DNA of 64,000 bases from Hyalangium gracile (GCF_020103725.1 NZ_JAHXBG010000023.1:111158-175157); one strand, 5' to 3'. Shown: positions 37,639 to 47,431, numbered from the stretch's first letter. Notes: generated by a model from the letters alone, not told the origin. Translations and numbers: made by a program.

Positions 37639-39282
37639 ATGGCCAGTCGAAGATCTCGCCAGCAGGAAACGGAAGTCCGGGGGCGGAGAGAGGCGCCGCG
37701 CCCGTCCACGGCTCCCCGGAGAGGCAGGCCCACCCGGGCGCGTGCTCGCGCCATCTCCCCGGCGCTGCTCAGCACCCTGAACAAGGACGCCAGGGAGCTT
37801 CGGGAGGAGTTCCAGGTGCCGGGTCTGGCCTATGCCCTCGTCGAGGGGGACGAGACGGTCGCCCTCGAGTGCATGGGCTGCCGGCGGGTGGAGGAGACGG
37901 GCCGCTGTCCCGAGCTGAAGCCCCAGCCGGTAGGCGCGGACACGCTCTTCCAGATTGGCTCCATCACCAAGAGCTTCACGGCCACCCAACTCGCCCTGCT
38001 GGTGGAAGCGGGCAAACTGGAGTGGGAGGCCCCCGTCCGCCGGTACCTGCGCGACTTCGCCCTGGCGGACGCGTGGGCCACCCGCGAGTTCCAGGTCGCG
38101 GACATCGTGGCCCACCGCAGCGGCCTGCCCGACCGCTGCCTCGGGCTGATGGCCGTGCTGGGCTTCGGCCGGGACGACGTCTTCCGGGCCCTGCGCCACG
38201 TGGAGCCCGTGGCGAGCTTCCGCGGCGCCTATGCCTACCAGAACCAGTTCCTCATCCTCGCGGGAAAGCTCATCGAGCAGAAGACGGAAAAGCCCTGGGC
38301 GGAAGCGCTCGCCAGTCAGCTCTTCGAGCCACTCGGGATGTCCCGGAGCACGGCCGACCCGCGGGTGGTGGCCGGAATGAGTGACGTGGCGAGCGGCCAT
38401 GCCTTCATTCCAGACGAGACGGGCGCGCTGAAGATCTGCCCCATTCCCGAGGACTGGCGCTACACGGACGCGCTGTATGTCGACGCTCCCGCGGGAGCCA
38501 TCCACGCCTCGGTGAGCGACATGGCCCGCTGGATGCGCTTCCACCTGGGGAAGGGCACATTCGAAGGGACGCCCGTGCTCGGAGAGACGGGCATGGCGTA
38601 CCTTCACACCCCGAGGACATCCATCCGCTTCATCCCGCCGGCCAGCGCGGTGCTCTATGCCGCCGGGTGGGCCTACCTCTCCGCGGCGCCACGCCCCCTC
38701 CTATGGCACGACGGGGGGACTCCCGGGATGCGCTCGTTCCTGGGGCTCATTCCCGATGACGGGGTCGGCATGGTGGTGCTCACCAACCTCGGCCCGGAGC
38801 CCCAGGAGGATGACACACAGCCCCGGATGGACATGGCGGGCGCCCTCTTCGAGCGCTTCTACGCGCTCTACCTCGGGCTCGAGGCGCAGGCACAGGCGCG
38901 GTGGCCGAGGCTGCTGCCGGCCAATGACCGGCCCGCGCGCCTGGCAAGCTGGGAACAGGACCGGGAAACGGGCGTGCTGCCCGCCGCCCTGTCGAAGCTC
39001 TGCGGCACCTTCGTCAACCCGGCCTATGGCGCCTTCCAGGTGAAGCAGCAGGGCGGGAAGCTGGTGCTGCGCATGGGCCCCCGGAAGATTGTCGCCCCCC
39101 TGGAGCATGCCGGAGGGCTCGTCTTCGAGGCGGTCCTCCCCGGGGACTTGCTCTTCATGCTCGAGAATCCGCGGCTGCTCGTGCGCCTCGTCCTGGACAA
39201 GCAGGGGAACACCCGGGAGCTGCGGTTCCTGCAGGGGGCGTTCGGCGACGTGCAGCAGGGCCGGTTCATCCGCCGGGAGTGA
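37639..39282 (+). CDS. Serine beta-lactamase-fold hydrolase
   Basis: Protein of 547 aa, no signal peptide but a basic N-terminal tail (residues 1-35). Class C beta-lactamase-type domain with 'QIGSITKSFTA' (S-x-x-K), 'YAYQNQFLILAGK' for the Tyr-x-Asn motif and 'WHDGGTPGMRSF' for the third, followed by a C-terminal beta domain (about residues 430-547). Different from the lipoprotein at 16.6-18.7 kb in domain order and localisation. Substrate unknown. ATG 37639 has GGAGG 5 nt upstream. Confidence 0.88.
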   Translation: MASRRSRQQETEVRGRREAPRPSTAPRRGRPTRARARAISPALLSTLNKDARELREEFQVPGLAYALVEGDETVALECMGCRRVEETGRCPELKPQPVGADTLFQIGSITKSFTATQLALLVEAGKLEWEAPVRRYLRDFALADAWATREFQVADIVAHRSGLPDRCLGLMAVLGFGRDDVFRALRHVEPVASFRGAYAYQNQFLILAGKLIEQKTEKPWAEALASQLFEPLGMSRSTADPRVVAGMSDVASGHAFIPDETGALKICPIPEDWRYTDALYVDAPAGAIHASVSDMARWMRFHLGKGTFEGTPVLGETGMAYLHTPRTSIRFIPPASAVLYAAGWAYLSAAPRPLLWHDGGTPGMRSFLGLIPDDGVGMVVLTNLGPEPQEDDTQPRMDMAGALFERFYALYLGLEAQAQARWPRLLPANDRPARLASWEQDRETGVLPAALSKLCGTFVNPAYGAFQVKQQGGKLVLRMGPRKIVAPLEHAGGLVFEAVLPGDLLFMLENPRLLVRLVLDKQGNTRELRFLQGAFGDVQQGRFIRRE

Positions 39283-39384
39283 GCCTGGCGAGGCTCACAG
39301 CCGGAGAAGGGCTCGTCGTGGTCGAAGCGGCCGGAGCGCAGGCTTTCGAGACGCCGGATGGGATTGAGCGAGTGACGCAGCCAC

Positions 39385-39566
39385 TCAAGCCGGAGACAGC
39401 AGGACGAGCTTGCCTACCACCCCGCCCCTGCCGAGCAGCTCGTGGGCGCGGGCGGCTTCTTCGAGAGGGATTCTCTCCGCGATGATGGGCACGAGCTTGC
39501 GCTGACGGAGTAGCTCCAGGAGCACGCCCAGATCCTCTCGGAACCACTCCGAGTCCCCGGGCTTCA
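39385..39566 (-). pseudogene. Zinc-type quinone oxidoreductase C-terminal fragment
   Basis: The last 58 codons of a medium-chain dehydrogenase/quinone oxidoreductase survive: 'LLELLRQRKLVPIIAERIPL' and 'EEAARAHELLGRGGVVGKLV'. The N-terminal 270 residues are missing; the fragment begins inside the stop codon of the adjacent Kelch gene, so the two genes met by a recombination or deletion event. Confidence 0.75.
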
Positions 39567-41804
39567 GGGGGTGTACAGCTCCGAAATCCGGGTGAGGTAC
39601 GGGTCGAATCCCCCCACGACGAGCACCTTGCCGTTGGCCAGCCGCGTCGCCGTATGTTCCTCGCGAGGAAAGAACATGGGGGCGGTCGCGCTCCAGGTAT
39701 TCGAGGCCGGGTCGTACAGCTCCGCCGCCGCCGAGTACGCATCGGTGGCAGTGCACCCGCCCGCGACGAGCACCCTGCCGTCGAGCAGCAGCGTCGCCGT
39801 ATGACAGGAGCGGGGCTCGACGACGGGACCGGTCAGACTCCAGGTACCCGTGGCCGGGTCGTACAGCTCCGACACGCCGCCCCCCACGATGAGCACCCTG
39901 CCATCGAGCAGACGCACCGCCGGGCCACTGACGGGTACGAGCGGAGCGCCCGTCAGGCTCCAGCTGTTCGAGGCCGGGTCGTAGACTTGCGCCACGGAGC
40001 CCTGCACGGCGAGCACCGTGCCATCGGGCAACAGCGCCGCCGAGGGGCCGAGCGGGCTGACCGGTGCGCCGGTCAGGCTCCAGGTGCCCGTCTCCGGGTC
40101 ATACACCTCCGCCGCGCTTCCCCCCGAGATGAGCACCCTGCCATCGGGCAGCAGCGTCGCCGCGTCTCCCGCGCGGAAGCTGTGCATGGAGCCCGTCACG
40201 CTCCAGGTGCCCGTCTCCGGGTCGTACAGCTCCGCCGAGGCCGTCTGGAAGGGCAATATCTCGCCCCCTGAGACGAGCACCTTGCCGTTGAGTAGCACCG
40301 TCGCCGTGGGGAGGTAGCGATAGGCGTGCATGGAGCCCGTCGCGCTCCAGGTGCCCGTGACCGGGTCATACAACTCCGCCTCCGCGAGTCGGGGCCCCAG
40401 GCTGATATCCAGCCCTCCCACGATGAGGACCTTGCCGTTGGGCAGCAACGTCGCCGTGTGGTCCAGGCGCGGCGTGATGATGGTGCCTGTCGAGGTCCAG
40501 CCCGTCGAGGTGGAACACGTCGGCAGCCCCGCCACCGTGAAGCTCCGGGTGGTCGTGAGATTGAAGGCGTTGGTGACAGTCACCGTGATGGTCGGAGTCA
40601 GGCCTGCGCTGACGCAGGAGGGGGCCCGCCAGCCGATGCGGCTGCGGGTCGCGGTCTCGTTCGGTCGCTCCAGCGCCCCGATGTTGGTCACCCAGGAGAA
40701 GGTGAGCGCGGAGCCCTGCGGGTCGCTGGCCTCCACCTGGTAGGTGAGCTCCTGGCCCGGGCTCGCTGTGTCCGAGGAGCGATAGGTGCGGACGATGACG
40801 GGCTCGAGGTGATTGATGGGAGGCGTGTTGCTGACACACAGGGCGACGGTGCCCGTGTTGTGGCTACCGCGCCCATCCGAGACCGTGACCGTCAGCCGGC
40901 AGTTGTTGCAGGCCGCAGCAGGCTGGAGGGATGGGGTGAACCGGGCGGTGCTGGAGGAAGCGTTGACCCAGATGCCCGCGCACGAGGCGCTCCAGGAGTA
41001 GGAGAGGCTGTCCCCATCCAGGTCCGAAGCCGTGACGGACACCGACGTCGGCCGCCCGACGGACACCCGGGTGGGCGAGGCTTCGATCCGTAGCACCTCG
41101 GGTGCGCTGTTGAAGGAGATGGACAGCTCGGCCTCACCCTCGCCCCCTGGCTGAACGTTGATAGCCAGCAGGACGCTGGAGGACAGGCCCCGGGAGTCAG
41201 TCACGACCAGGGTGAGCGTTTGAATGCCGGTGGAGGCCGGCGCCGTCCACGAGGTGAAGGGCTCGGAGCTCGAGGAGAACGAGCCCGCCGTCGCCGCCCA
41301 CGCGTAGGTGAGCGTGTCACCCGGGTTCGGGTCGTGCGCGGAGGCAACCAGGGAAATGGTGCCACCCGCCGCCACGGTGGTGGTGGAGGCCACCAGGGAG
41401 TCGATGAGCGGCGCCTCGTTCTCGAAGGGCGGCGGTGGGTTGAGCTGCTGGAGGGTGATGGCGACGAGGGTCGTCTGACCGCTGGAGATGGTGACGCCGG
41501 AGGCGGAGCCCTCGAAGAGCAACGTGCCCCAGACGTCGAAGGCCTGCGCCAGGAAGGTGCGGTCGGTGCCGGCCGGAATGTTGCCGATGATGCCACCCCA
41601 CACGCCGTCGGTAGGAAAGAGCTCCACCGACACGGAGGCAATGTCCGCACCGCCCGAGGTGACGACGACTCGGGTGATATCGGATGAGAGGGATTGGGGG
41701 GCGGCGACCGCGAACCGAGCCGTTCCGGTGTCCCCAGACGAAGTGCACCCTGCCAGCAGGACCGCCGCGAGCGCCAGCATCGGGCAAAGGGATGCTCTTT
41801 TCAT
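39564..41804 (-). CDS. Kelch-repeat lipoprotein with PKD-like domains (copy 1)
   Basis: Protein of 746 aa. Lipobox 'VLLAGCTSS'; then about 100 residues of a beta domain, three PKD/Ig-like domains ('ASDLDGDSLSYSWSASC'), then a C-terminal propeller of about seven Kelch repeats ('HTATLLPNGKVLIVGG', 'AELYDPVTGTWSATG'). Such proteins are surface adhesins or carbohydrate-binding proteins. It overlaps the upstream paralogue by 4 bp (ATGA). Shares a 485-bp identical block with that paralogue. Confidence 0.85.
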   Translation of the reverse strand: MKRASLCPMLALAAVLLAGCTSSGDTGTARFAVAAPQSLSSDITRVVVTSGGADIASVSVELFPTDGVWGGIIGNIPAGTDRTFLAQAFDVWGTLLFEGSASGVTISSGQTTLVAITLQQLNPPPPFENEAPLIDSLVASTTTVAAGGTISLVASAHDPNPGDTLTYAWAATAGSFSSSSEPFTSWTAPASTGIQTLTLVVTDSRGLSSSVLLAINVQPGGEGEAELSISFNSAPEVLRIEASPTRVSVGRPTSVSVTASDLDGDSLSYSWSASCAGIWVNASSSTARFTPSLQPAAACNNCRLTVTVSDGRGSHNTGTVALCVSNTPPINHLEPVIVRTYRSSDTASPGQELTYQVEASDPQGSALTFSWVTNIGALERPNETATRSRIGWRAPSCVSAGLTPTITVTVTNAFNLTTTRSFTVAGLPTCSTSTGWTSTGTIITPRLDHTATLLPNGKVLIVGGLDISLGPRLAEAELYDPVTGTWSATGSMHAYRYLPTATVLLNGKVLVSGGEILPFQTASAELYDPETGTWSVTGSMHSFRAGDAATLLPDGRVLISGGSAAEVYDPETGTWSLTGAPVSPLGPSAALLPDGTVLAVQGSVAQVYDPASNSWSLTGAPLVPVSGPAVRLLDGRVLIVGGGVSELYDPATGTWSLTGPVVEPRSCHTATLLLDGRVLVAGGCTATDAYSAAAELYDPASNTWSATAPMFFPREEHTATRLANGKVLVVGGFDPYLTRISELYTP
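41185..41669. repeat. 485-bp perfect repeat, copy 1
   Basis: Identical by eye to 43416-43900 (offset 2231), inside the first beta domain and first PKD domain of the Kelch lipoprotein genes. The sequence on both sides is clearly diverged, so this block was homogenised recently. Confidence 0.9.
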
Positions 41805-44038
41805 GGCGTGTAGACCTCCGCCGACTCCGAGTTCTCTTCGGTGTTGGGAGGTGTCCCGGCGACGAGAGCCCTGCCATCGAGCAGCGCCGTCACCGTATAG
41901 CCAGCACGAAAGATGGCCGGTGGGCTGGCCATGCTCCATGTGCCCGAGTTCGGTTCGTACAGCTCCGCGCCCACGACGAGCACCCTGCCGTCGAGCAGCA
42001 GCACCGCCGGGCCGCCAATGGGTTCGAGCGGGGCGCCCGTCAGGCTCCAGGTGTCCGTGGCCGCGTCATACAACTGCGCCGTCCTGCCACCCGCGACGAG
42101 CACCTTGCCACTGAGCAGCACCACCGGCGGGCCACCGAGGGGCGCGAGCGGAGGACGGGTCGGGCTCCAGCTTCTCGTGGCCGGGTCATACAACTCCGCC
42201 GAGGTCCCTCCCGTGGCGAGCACCTTGCCCGTGGGCAACAGCGGCGCCGTACCGAAGTGGGGTTCGGCCATGGGGCCAGCCTGGCTCCAGGTGCCCGTGG
42301 CCGGGTCGTACACCTCCGCCGACGTGAGGCCGCCGCTCATGTTCTCTCCACCCGCGACGAGCACCTTGCCGTCGGGCAGCAACGTCGCCAGGTGCCTGGA
42401 GCGCCCCTCGGCCATGGAGCCCGTCATGGTCCAGGTGTTGGTCGCCGGGTCGTACAACTCCGCCCGCGCGGAATAGAACTCGAAGCCCTCTCCTCCCGCC
42501 ACGAGGACCCTGCCGTCACGCAGCAGTGTCGCCGAGTGGTGGAGGCGGCGCACGTGCATGCGGGCGCCACCGCTCCAGGTGTTCGTGGCCGGGTCGTAGA
42601 GCTCCGTCGAGTCGAGGAAGAAGCTCCATTTCTGGGCGCTTCCGCCCGTGATCAGCACCCTGCCATCGGGCAGCAGCGTCGCGGTGTGGCCCCACCGAGG
42701 TCCTCCCCTCATGGGACCGGTCGGATCCCAGTGTCCCTGGAGGGAACAGTCCGGCAGCCCCGACGCCGTGAAGCCCCGGGTGGCCGTGAGGCCGAAGGCG
42801 TTCGTCACGGTGACGCTGATGAACGGGGTCGTGCCCGAGCGGATACAGGCGGGGGCCGTCCAGGTGACGCGGCTGTGGGTGCCGACCTGAGCCGGAGTGC
42901 CCAACGTGCCGCCATTGGCGTCCCAGGAGAAGGTGAGCGCGGAGCCCTCCGGGTCGCTGGCCACCACCTCATACGAGAACTCATGGCCCGGGCTCGCTGT
43001 GTCCGAGGAGCGATAGGTGCGGACGATGATGGGTTCGAGGTGATTGATGGGAGGCGTGCTGGTGACGCACAGGGCGACGGTGCCCATGTTGTGGCTACCG
43101 CGCCCATCCGAGACCGTGACCGTCAGGCGGCAGTTGTTGCAGGCCTCCACGGGCTCGAGCACGGGCGTGAACTGAGCGGTGCTGGAGGAGGCGTTGACCC
43201 AGAATCCCGCGCACGAGGCGCTCCACGAGTAGGAGAGACTGTCCCCATCCGGGTCCGACGCCGTGACGGACACCGACGTCGGTTGTCCGAGGATGAGCTG
43301 CGTGGGTGAGGCATCGAGCGCGGCCACCTCGGGTGCGCTGTTGAAGGAGATGGACAGCTCGGCCTCACCCGCTCCTTCTGGCTGGACGTTGACGACCAAG
43401 AGGGCGCTGGAGGATAGGCCCCGGGAGTCAGTCACGACCAGGGTGAGCGTTTGAATGCCGGTGGAGGCCGGCGCCGTCCACGAGGTGAAGGGCTCGGAGC
43501 TCGAGGAGAACGAGCCCGCCGTCGCCGCCCACGCGTAGGTGAGCGTGTCACCCGGGTTCGGGTCGTGCGCGGAGGCAACCAGGGAAATGGTGCCACCCGC
43601 CGCCACGGTGGTGGTGGAGGCCACCAGGGAGTCGATGAGCGGCGCCTCGTTCTCGAAGGGCGGCGGTGGGTTGAGCTGCTGGAGGGTGATGGCGACGAGG
43701 GTCGTCTGACCGCTGGAGATGGTGACGCCGGAGGCGGAGCCCTCGAAGAGCAACGTGCCCCAGACGTCGAAGGCCTGCGCCAGGAAGGTGCGGTCGGTGC
43801 CGGCCGGAATGTTGCCGATGATGCCACCCCACACGCCGTCGGTAGGAAAGAGCTCCACCGACACGGAGGCAATGTCCGCACCGCCCGAGGTGACGACGAC
43901 ACGGGTGATGTCGGATGAGAGGGATTGGGGGACGGAGACCGTGAAGCGCGCCGTCCCCGTGTCCCCCGATGAGGCGCTGCAGCCCGCGAGCAGCGCCGCC
44001 GTGAGCGCCAGCATCAGGTGAATACCCGCTCTTTTCAT
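41801..44038 (-). CDS. Kelch-repeat lipoprotein with PKD-like domains (copy 2)
   Basis: Protein of 745 aa, paralogue of the next gene. Lipobox 'AALLAGCSASS', then the same layout: N-terminal beta domain, PKD-like domains, C-terminal Kelch propeller of about seven repeats ('HTATLLPDGRVLITGG', 'TELYDPATNTWSGG'). Kelch sequences differ from copy 1 far more than the N-terminal block. ATG 44038; its stop overlaps the start of copy 1, so the two are probably one transcript. Confidence 0.85.
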   Translation of the reverse strand: MKRAGIHLMLALTAALLAGCSASSGDTGTARFTVSVPQSLSSDITRVVVTSGGADIASVSVELFPTDGVWGGIIGNIPAGTDRTFLAQAFDVWGTLLFEGSASGVTISSGQTTLVAITLQQLNPPPPFENEAPLIDSLVASTTTVAAGGTISLVASAHDPNPGDTLTYAWAATAGSFSSSSEPFTSWTAPASTGIQTLTLVVTDSRGLSSSALLVVNVQPEGAGEAELSISFNSAPEVAALDASPTQLILGQPTSVSVTASDPDGDSLSYSWSASCAGFWVNASSSTAQFTPVLEPVEACNNCRLTVTVSDGRGSHNMGTVALCVTSTPPINHLEPIIVRTYRSSDTASPGHEFSYEVVASDPEGSALTFSWDANGGTLGTPAQVGTHSRVTWTAPACIRSGTTPFISVTVTNAFGLTATRGFTASGLPDCSLQGHWDPTGPMRGGPRWGHTATLLPDGRVLITGGSAQKWSFFLDSTELYDPATNTWSGGARMHVRRLHHSATLLRDGRVLVAGGEGFEFYSARAELYDPATNTWTMTGSMAEGRSRHLATLLPDGKVLVAGGENMSGGLTSAEVYDPATGTWSQAGPMAEPHFGTAPLLPTGKVLATGGTSAELYDPATRSWSPTRPPLAPLGGPPVVLLSGKVLVAGGRTAQLYDAATDTWSLTGAPLEPIGGPAVLLLDGRVLVVGAELYEPNSGTWSMASPPAIFRAGYTVTALLDGRALVAGTPPNTEENSESAEVYTP
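43416..43900. repeat. 485-bp perfect repeat, copy 2
   Basis: Second copy of the identical block; see 41185-41669. Confidence 0.9.
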
Positions 44039-44418
44039 GAACGTCCCCCGTCGTGAGTGCGAACCTCGCTAGGTAGTCGCAGCGGATGAGAGGACTTCGA
44101 GCGGGAAGAGAGAATGATCCACCGGCGACTGCTCATCCTGATAGCGATTAGGACCGACTATCCAGGATGGAATGCATTGCTGTCCATGACCCAAACAGCT
44201 GGATCATCGTCCTTTGCTGGACGACACCATGCGCGGCGGTTCAGTCCAACCGCAGGACGTCGAGCACTTCCTGCCGTTAGAAGCCTTTCATCTCCAGCAG
44301 ACACACGCCTGCCCAGCCCAGCCGCTTGTGCGCACTCGCCGGGGGCAACCCCAGGGGCTCAGCAGGTGAACCGAGCCCTCGTGGCGGACCCCGGGACGGA
44401 CCTTTGGCGGGGGGGCGC
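44039..44418. other. Intergenic region
   Basis: About 380 bp between the Kelch genes and the ADOP permease gene, all on the minus strand. Somewhat lower GC around 44110-44230. No gene, RNA or strong hairpin seen; it probably contains the Kelch operon promoter. Confidence 0.5.
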
Positions 44419-47031
44419 TCAGTCGCGGCTCAACGACACGATCGGATCGACGCTGCTCGCCCGTCGCGCGGGCATGTAGCTCGCGAGCATCCCGATGGCG
44501 GTCATCATGACCGACATCAGGGCGAACACGATCGGGTCCAGCGCCTGGACCTCATAGAGCAGCGCGCCGAGGAAGCGCGTGGATGTCAGGGCCACGGCGA
44601 TGCCGAGGACCACGCCGAGGAGCACCACCCGCGTCCCCTGTGACACCACCTGTCTGCGCACGCTCCCCGGTGTCGCGCCGAGGGCCATGCGCACGCCGAT
44701 CTCGCGCGTCCGCGCGGCAACGACGTACGACAGCACCCCGTAGAGTCCTACCGCGCCGAGAATCAACGCGAGCGCGGACATCACGCCGAGCGTCAACATC
44801 GTGAACGACAATTCCATCGTGGACCGTCGCGCCAGGAACTCCATCGTGTACTCGCGGTACACCGGCGCCTCAGGGGCAATCTGGTGTACCAGCTCGCGCA
44901 CCTCGCGCTGCAGCGTCTCGGCGCGCGCCGACTTGAGGACGTACGCTGGCGAACTCATCCTCCAAGAACTCGGCGTCGGACCGGTGAGCGGGTAGTAGAC
45001 GACCGCCTCCCCGGCCTCGCGCCAGTCATCCTGCTTCACGTCCTCCACCACACCGACCACGGTAAAGGGGACGACGGTGTTATCCCGGCTGACGCGACGG
45101 AGGCGCTGGCCCAGGGGACTCGCGTGGGGCCAGAGCCGGGTGGCCGCAGAACGGCTGACGATGATGTTGTTGTTCGGGGTGAACGCTTCGTCATCCGTGA
45201 ACGCGCGCCCTTGCAGCAGCGCGATCCCCATCACGCGAAAGTAATCCCCCGCGGTGAAATTCTGGTCGAGCAGCGTGCCGCCTCCCTCCTCGGACATGGC
45301 GTCAGAGAGGAAGCGCCCCGCGCTCGTTCCTTCGTCGAGCGGAATGTTGTTGACGATACCGACCGCCGTCACACCGGGGAGCGCGCGCAGCCGCTCCATG
45401 AAGCCGACGTGCAGCCGCCCCCAAGAGGGGCCGTCGGTGAGGTGCTGCTGCTCGGGCGCGAACTGGAAGGTGTAGATGTCGGCGGTGTCGTAGCCGGGGT
45501 CCACGTTGCGCAGCCGCTGGAAGCTTTGGACCAGCAGCGCGGCGCAGATGAGCAGCACCAGCGCGAGCGCGGTCTGTCCAACCACCAGCAGGTTGCGAAT
45601 CCAGTAACGGCGGCCCGTGACTCCGCGGCCCCCGTCACGCATGTTCGTGAGGTCGGGAGACGATGCGCGCAGCGCGGGGACGGCGCCAGAGATGAGCACG
45701 GCGAGCAGGACGAACCCGAACGTGGCGGCGACCGTCGCGAGATCCAGGCCCGCGGCGGCGGCGAGCCTCGGAATCCCCTGGGGCGCCGCGCGAAGGAAGA
45801 GGGGCAGTGTCACCGCGCTGAGAAACACGGCGAGGACGCCCGCGGGTGCCGCCACCATCAACGCTTCCGCGAGCTGGAGCCGGACGAGCTGCGCCCGCGA
45901 GGCGCCGAGGGCGCGGCGGACCGCCATGTCGCGGCCTCGGCCCTCGGCGCGCACGAGGAACAGGTTGGCGACGTTGGCGCAGGCGATGAGGAGCACGACG
46001 AAGACAGCACCCAGCAGCAACCACAGCGAGGTCCGCGCCGTGCGGCCCACCATGCGGTCCAGCAACGGCTCCACCACCGCGCTGTGCTTTTCGATCAGAC
46101 GGGCGTAGCTGGGAGGAGCGCCGAAGCGCGCGGGGAGCTCCTTGGAGAGCCCGGTCAGCTCCAGGGCGAGCTGCTCCCGGGTCACGCCTTGCTTCATGCG
46201 GGCAAGCACGAAGGAGCCGAACTGGCCGGGGCGCACCTGTTCGACTCGGATGGAGGAGGAGACCCAGAGCTTCGTGTCATCGCGCGGGAAGTGGAACTCC
46301 GGCGGCATGACACCGATGATCTGCTTCATCCCATCCGAGACGAAGTACGACTTCCCGATGACCGAGGGATCGCGTCCGAACCAACCGCTCCACAGCTGGT
46401 CGCTGATGAGCACGGCGTTGTCGCCATCCTCCGGGACGGGCAGGCGCCCGAGCTGCGGGCGCAGGCCGAGCAGCGGGTAGAGGTCGTTGGTCGGCCACGC
46501 CATCTCAATGCGCTCGACGCGGCTGTCGGTGCGCAGCGTCGAGGTGCCCGTGTCGACGATGCAGAGGCCCTCGATGAGCTTCGAGTGCTCCTTGTAATGA
46601 AGGTAGAACTCCGTTCCGAGGTCGAAGCGCTCAGGGAGATCCGAGCCCGGAGCGGTGCCAGAGACGGAGACCAGCCGGTCCGGGTCCTGGAAGGGGAGCG
46701 GTTGCAGCAGGACCGTGTTGACGACGTTGAACATCCCGGCGACCGCGCCGATCGCCAGCGCGAGGGTGCCAACGGCGGTGACGAGGAACCCCGGGGTGCG
46801 AAGCAGCGCCCGACACGCGTGGAGCAGGTCGCGACCGAGGCCCTGGACCCATGCGAAGGGCTGCGCGTCGCGGAACCGGTCCTCCACGTTTCCGACATTG
46901 CCGAAGTTGCGTCGCGCCACCCTCTCGGCCTCCTGGGGGGAGAGCCCCTGTGCGCGCAGCCGCTCCGTCTCGAGCTCGAGGTGAGCGCGGATCTCGTCTT
47001 GGAAGTCTCTCTGGGAGCGGCGGCCGAACAT
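44419..47031 (-). CDS. ADOP-type ABC transporter permease (MacB/FtsX-like)
   Basis: Protein of 870 aa. The N-terminal 'MFGRRSQRDFQDEIRAHLEL' and 'QEAERVARRNFGNV' segment is characteristic of the acidobacterial duplicated orphan permease (ADOP) family. Two copies of the FtsX/MacB membrane unit follow, each with a periplasmic MacB_PCD domain. No ATPase gene is adjacent, as expected for 'orphan' permeases. The ATG at 47031 overlaps the PadR stop by one base. Substrate unknown. Confidence 0.9.
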   Translation of the reverse strand: MFGRRSQRDFQDEIRAHLELETERLRAQGLSPQEAERVARRNFGNVGNVEDRFRDAQPFAWVQGLGRDLLHACRALLRTPGFLVTAVGTLALAIGAVAGMFNVVNTVLLQPLPFQDPDRLVSVSGTAPGSDLPERFDLGTEFYLHYKEHSKLIEGLCIVDTGTSTLRTDSRVERIEMAWPTNDLYPLLGLRPQLGRLPVPEDGDNAVLISDQLWSGWFGRDPSVIGKSYFVSDGMKQIIGVMPPEFHFPRDDTKLWVSSSIRVEQVRPGQFGSFVLARMKQGVTREQLALELTGLSKELPARFGAPPSYARLIEKHSAVVEPLLDRMVGRTARTSLWLLLGAVFVVLLIACANVANLFLVRAEGRGRDMAVRRALGASRAQLVRLQLAEALMVAAPAGVLAVFLSAVTLPLFLRAAPQGIPRLAAAAGLDLATVAATFGFVLLAVLISGAVPALRASSPDLTNMRDGGRGVTGRRYWIRNLLVVGQTALALVLLICAALLVQSFQRLRNVDPGYDTADIYTFQFAPEQQHLTDGPSWGRLHVGFMERLRALPGVTAVGIVNNIPLDEGTSAGRFLSDAMSEEGGGTLLDQNFTAGDYFRVMGIALLQGRAFTDDEAFTPNNNIIVSRSAATRLWPHASPLGQRLRRVSRDNTVVPFTVVGVVEDVKQDDWREAGEAVVYYPLTGPTPSSWRMSSPAYVLKSARAETLQREVRELVHQIAPEAPVYREYTMEFLARRSTMELSFTMLTLGVMSALALILGAVGLYGVLSYVVAARTREIGVRMALGATPGSVRRQVVSQGTRVVLLGVVLGIAVALTSTRFLGALLYEVQALDPIVFALMSVMMTAIGMLASYMPARRASSVDPIVSLSRD

Positions 47032-47396
47032 CAGGCTTTCTCCGGCGTAGGGTTTGGTTCCATGACACGGGCGATGGACTCCACGAGGCGGTCCCATCGC
47101 CCGCGCTCAATGGCGAACTGCCGCCGGCCCGCGGCCGTGAGGGAGTAGAAGCGCGCGCGGCGGCCGTTGTCCGAGATTCCCCAGGTGCCGCTGATCCACC
47201 CACGGCTCTCCAGGCGCTGCAGGGCGGGGTAGAGCGACCCGTGGTCGACGAGGAGCGTATCCCCGGACCGGGCCTGGATCGCCATCGCGATGCCGTGCCC
47301 GTGGTGGGCGCCCAGGGCCAGGATGCGGAGGATGAGGAGGTCGAGCGTTCCCTGGAGCAGGGAGCCTCTGGACGGTGAATCGTTTTGGGTCGACAT
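47031..47396 (-). CDS. PadR family transcriptional regulator
   Basis: Protein of 121 aa. Winged-helix PadR domain: 'LLQGTLDLLILRILALGAHH', 'YPALQRLESRGWISGTWG', 'RRARFYSLTAAGRRQ'. PadR genes directly before ADOP permeases are a common pairing, and the regulator presumably represses the permease gene. The stop codon overlaps the permease start (TGATG). A perfect 11-bp inverted repeat covers its start region. Confidence 0.93.
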   Translation of the reverse strand: MSTQNDSPSRGSLLQGTLDLLILRILALGAHHGHGIAMAIQARSGDTLLVDHGSLYPALQRLESRGWISGTWGISDNGRRARFYSLTAAGRRQFAIERGRWDRLVESIARVMEPNPTPEKA

Positions 47397-47431
47397 TCTA
47401 CCTGAGCGTCGCGTGCGTCTGGTAGAATGTC
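47392..47431. promoter_or_regulatory. Inverted repeat, likely PadR operator
   Basis: GACATTCTACC (47392-47402) and GGTAGAATGTC (47421-47431) are perfect 11-bp complements separated by 18 bp. One arm overlaps the start codon and ribosome site of padR. The position suggests autoregulation of the padR-permease operon. Confidence 0.55.

Noticed and set aside
41185..43900. An insertion sequence, because of the long identical block
   Set aside because: It lies within coding frames of two paralogues, with no inverted ends or transposase; gene conversion explains it better.
39564..44038. A CRISPR array or phage tail tandem repeats, suggested by the regular repeats in this stretch
   Set aside because: The periodicity is that of Kelch repeats inside two coding frames; there are no identical short repeats with unique spacers.
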